A DNA stretch of 7,678 bases from Pseudomonadota bacterium. Its GTDB lineage: Bacteria; Pseudomonadota; Alphaproteobacteria; Rhizobiales; Xanthobacteraceae. Numbering within the stretch: the stretch's first letter is position 1; each line of letters starts with the position of its first letter. The stretch lies in contig JAEYVN010000335.1 in the NCBI GenBank assembly GCA_023431725.1, positions 1 to 7,678 of the forward strand, read 5' to 3'. The position numbers and the translations under genes were made by a program. Below, piece after piece: positions 6,002-7,678 of this stretch. The notes under the pieces were generated by a model, which did no database searches, was not told the DNA's origin, and saw only the letters and a program-made list of their open reading frames with translations.

Positions 6002-6211
6002 ATGTCTATTCGCACCCGGAAATTCATCGGCGCCATTGGACTTTTGGTCCTGGTGACCGTGTGGGCCCTGCTGGCGATGGCTTTCGCGCAATTCGCGTTT
6101 TCCAGTCCGAACGCCTATGTGGCGTGGATTTTCTATGTGGTCGCCGGCCTGGGCTGGGTGCTCCCCGCCATGCCGCTGATCAAATGGATGGAAGGCGGAA
6201 GGAAAGCCTAG
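6002..6211 (+). CDS. Small DUF2842 membrane protein
   Basis: This is a 69-residue protein with a basic N-terminus (MSIRTRKFIG) and two hydrophobic helices, roughly residues 9-33 and 38-60. It ends in the LIKWMEGGRKA tail. Length, the RTRKFIG start, the FYVVAGLGWVLPAMPLIKWM second helix and the two-helix layout fit the DUF2842 family of Alphaproteobacteria, whose function is unknown. The basic N-terminus and KWMEGGRKA tail suggest both ends face the cytoplasm. The ribosome-binding site is weak (CGGGAC). It is transcribed divergently from ctaA and overlaps the end of the polysaccharide deacetylase gene by 4 bases through the shared CTAG. A role linked to respiration is only a guess from the neighbour. 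Confidence 0.8.
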   Translation: MSIRTRKFIGAIGLLVLVTVWALLAMAFAQFAFSSPNAYVAWIFYVVAGLGWVLPAMPLIKWMEGGRKA

Positions 6212-7278
6212 GCCGCTGCGTTCGGCCGACGAAAACCGTTCCACATGGCTGTCGCCGTGCCGGACATCAGCACGCCGAGATAGCGGAGTTGCTGATATTC
6301 GCCGTTGAGCGAAATGCGCGGCAACGCCATCAGGTGCTCGCGGTGTTCCGGGAACAGAACGCCCGGCCGGGTCGTCACCGCCGTCTTGAACCCCAACTCG
6401 CCGGCGATCGTAAATTCGCGGGAGTCCGCTGCGGTCGGATCGCCGACCGGATAGGCAAAATGTTCGGGGCGGATGCCGATTGCGGTCTCGATCACGGCAC
6501 GGCTCATTTCCATTTCCGAGCGTGCCACGCGATCACTGGTCTTCTTCAGGATCGGATGATTGACGGTGTGTGCGCCGATGGTCACCAGCGGATCGAGCGA
6601 CAGTTCAGCAATGTCTTCCCAGCTCATGCACAGTTCATCGCAGATGGCCTTCATGTCGACGCCATAGCGCAGACACAGGTCACGGATGACGCCGCGCAGT
6701 TCTTCCTCGGTCTTCAAACTGCGCAGCCACCAGTAAAGCTGTTCGTAGATGTGCTTCTTCTCGGCGTCGGTCGCGCAGTCGAAATGACGTTCGTCGCCAT
6801 CGATATAGAGCCCGACACGGTTGTTCCTGGCGATGATCCGCTCCAGCGCCACCCACCATATCTCGCCGATGCGGTCCGCAAAGCCGGTCGGCACATACAG
6901 CGCGAAGGGAACTTCGTTCTTTTTCAGGACCGGATAGGCGAATTGCAACAGGTCGCGGTAGCCGTCGTCGAAGGTCAGGCAGACGAAGCGCTTCTTGAAA
7001 TCACGTTCGACAAGGCGACGATGCATCTCGTCGAGGGAGACGATATCGAGGCCGGAACGGCGCAGGCGCCGGACGACTGATGTGAAGAAGCCCGGCGAAA
7101 CTTCCAGCAGCCGGTTCGGCTGGAACGTGCCCGGACGCGATGGCTTGACGTGGTGCAGCGTCAGGATCACGCCGACGCCCTGAAAAAGCGGACGCAAGGC
7201 CACATGGGCACCGGTGAAATAGAGCGTTTCCAGACCCGCCCGTATAATGGTTTTCTTCAATCCGCTCACGACGGGCAT
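6208..7278 (-). CDS. Polysaccharide deacetylase (CE4/NodB domain)
   Basis: This is a predicted metal-dependent carbohydrate deacetylase of 356 residues, probably acting on N- or O-acetylated cell-surface or exopolysaccharide. The NodB motifs are intact: LTFDDG (101-106, general base D104 and metal-ligand D105), AHTVNHP (236-242, metal ligands H237 and H241) and FAYPVGD (274-280). A long insert (about 138-230), rich in charged residues and tryptophan, separates motifs 1 and 2, as seen in larger bacterial members of the family. The first 40 residues carry no clear cleavable signal peptide, so the location is uncertain. The ATG at 7278-7276 with AGGA 4 bases upstream is chosen; a GTG directly before it would add one residue. 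The divergent neighbour is a FemAB/GNAT-like protein of the kind found in polysaccharide loci. The substrate is unknown. Confidence 0.9.
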   Translation of the reverse strand: MPVVSGLKKTIIRAGLETLYFTGAHVALRPLFQGVGVILTLHHVKPSRPGTFQPNRLLEVSPGFFTSVVRRLRRSGLDIVSLDEMHRRLVERDFKKRFVCLTFDDGYRDLLQFAYPVLKKNEVPFALYVPTGFADRIGEIWWVALERIIARNNRVGLYIDGDERHFDCATDAEKKHIYEQLYWWLRSLKTEEELRGVIRDLCLRYGVDMKAICDELCMSWEDIAELSLDPLVTIGAHTVNHPILKKTSDRVARSEMEMSRAVIETAIGIRPEHFAYPVGDPTAADSREFTIAGELGFKTAVTTRPGVLFPEHREHLMALPRISLNGEYQQLRYLGVLMSGTATAMWNGFRRPNAAA

Positions 7279-7391
7279 CACATCCTGTGATTACGGTCGG
7301 ATTCCGACCGATTCCTGAAATAAGCCGCGATCCTGCCAACGGTTTATTGACAAATCCCTGACAGCCTCCGGCCCGTTAACGGAAACGGGTC
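7279..7391. promoter_or_regulatory. Divergent control region of the deacetylase and GNAT-like genes
   Basis: The 113-base gap contains a strong hairpin/dyad CGGTCGG-ATT-CCGACCG (7294-7310) just upstream of the deacetylase ribosome-binding site (AGGA, 7286-7283 on the minus strand). It also has a perfect TTGACA box on the plus strand (7347-7352) without a good -10 box at normal spacing. A 10-base palindrome CCGTTAACGG (7373-7382) overlaps a second possible hairpin CCCGTT/AACGGG (7372-7389), directly before the plus-strand ATG. These dyads could be operators or could cover the start of the plus-strand gene. Confidence 0.35.
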
Positions 7392-7678
7392 ATGACCATC
7401 GCCTTTCGTGAAGCGGGCAGTTCGCAGCTCTCCGCCCGACAGCCATCGGCGACGCGCACGGCGGTTGCCGTGACGGTCTATCGCGATCTCGATGCCGTTG
7501 ACCCGGTTTGGCGTGCGCTCGCCCGGCAGGATGCCGTCGCTTCGCCCTATCAAGGCCTTGAATGGATCAGACTCTGGCATGAGCATGTCAGCGGTCCACT
7601 GGGCGAAGAACCAATGATCGTGGTCGGCCACGATCATGTCGGCGCACCGCTTTTCATCTGGCCATTGCTCCTGCAACG
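7392..7678 (+). CDS. FemAB/GNAT-like (CelD-type) acyltransferase, 5' part only
   Basis: The reading frame opens with ATG at 7392 and stays open to the window edge, giving 95 complete codons. The visible part starts with a Ser/Ala/Thr-rich stretch (8-25), then VTVYRDLDAVDPVWRALARQ (28-47) and SPYQGLEWIRLWHEH (51-65), followed by the hydrophobic strands MIVVG (75-79) and APLFIWPLLL (85-94). The pattern of a tryptophan before ALA, then A-S-P-Y-Q followed by W and LW, is typical of the N-terminal half of FemAB-like/CelD acetyltransferases (sometimes annotated as cellulose biosynthesis protein). These occur in exopolysaccharide loci and transfer an acyl group to an unknown acceptor. The C-terminal GNAT core lies outside the window. 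The divergent deacetylase fits a cell-surface polysaccharide role. The family call rests on a partial sequence. Confidence 0.7.
   Translation, partial: MTIAFREAGSSQLSARQPSATRTAVAVTVYRDLDAVDPVWRALARQDAVASPYQGLEWIRLWHEHVSGPLGEEPMIVVGHDHVGAPLFIWPLLLQ

Noticed and set aside
5923..7080. Long plus-strand open frame of 385 codons opposite the polysaccharide deacetylase
   Set aside because: Its composition is typical of an antisense shadow in GC-rich DNA (rich in Arg, His, Gln), with no recognisable domain, while the minus strand has intact NodB motifs.
7344..7676. Minus-strand open frame at the right edge
   Set aside because: It is the antisense shadow of the FemAB/GNAT-like gene that starts at 7392 and runs off the window.

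Overview
The window looks like ordinary chromosomal DNA of an alphaproteobacterium, most likely a member of the Hyphomicrobiales close to Bradyrhizobium, Rhodopseudomonas or the Xanthobacteraceae. The evidence is the GC-rich coding sequence, the N-terminally extended S9 protein, the alphaproteobacterial form of heme A synthase and a DUF2842 gene. No mobile element, phage gene, CRISPR array, tRNA or rRNA is visible. The placement is by protein resemblance and cannot be refined to genus from this sequence alone.

Layout from left to right. A bidirectional intrinsic terminator (4-29) closes a minus-strand ribosomal operon, rplM-rpsI (1023-80), whose likely promoter lies at 1084-1057. Next is a divergent pair around a 66-base control region: a PaaI-type hotdog thioesterase (minus, 1613-1152) and an ECHDC3-like crotonase (plus, 1680-2504). 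A YccU-type CoA-binding protein (plus, 2589-3167) follows, then a 202-base gap with several small dyads, then metY (O-acetylhomoserine sulfhydrylase, plus, 3370-4650). metY meets ctaA (heme A synthase, minus, 5723-4647) tail to tail. Beyond a 278-base divergent control region with a long imperfect inverted repeat comes a small DUF2842 membrane protein (plus, 6002-6211). It meets a CE4 polysaccharide deacetylase (minus, 7278-6208) tail to tail. A divergent FemAB/GNAT-like protein (plus, 7392 onward) runs off the right edge.

Functionally these are housekeeping and central-metabolism genes: translation, acyl-CoA handling (thioesterase, crotonase, CoA-binding protein), sulfur assimilation into homocysteine, heme A supply for cytochrome oxidase, and cell-surface polysaccharide modification. 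I do not see a novel defence, mobile or biosynthetic system. The points most worth a second look are structural and enzymatic. Both convergent gene pairs overlap through interlocked stop codons (CTAA and CTAG). The crotonase lacks both canonical hydratase glutamates. There is a 16-bp-arm inverted repeat upstream of ctaA, and there are dyads placed on promoter or ribosome-binding elements.
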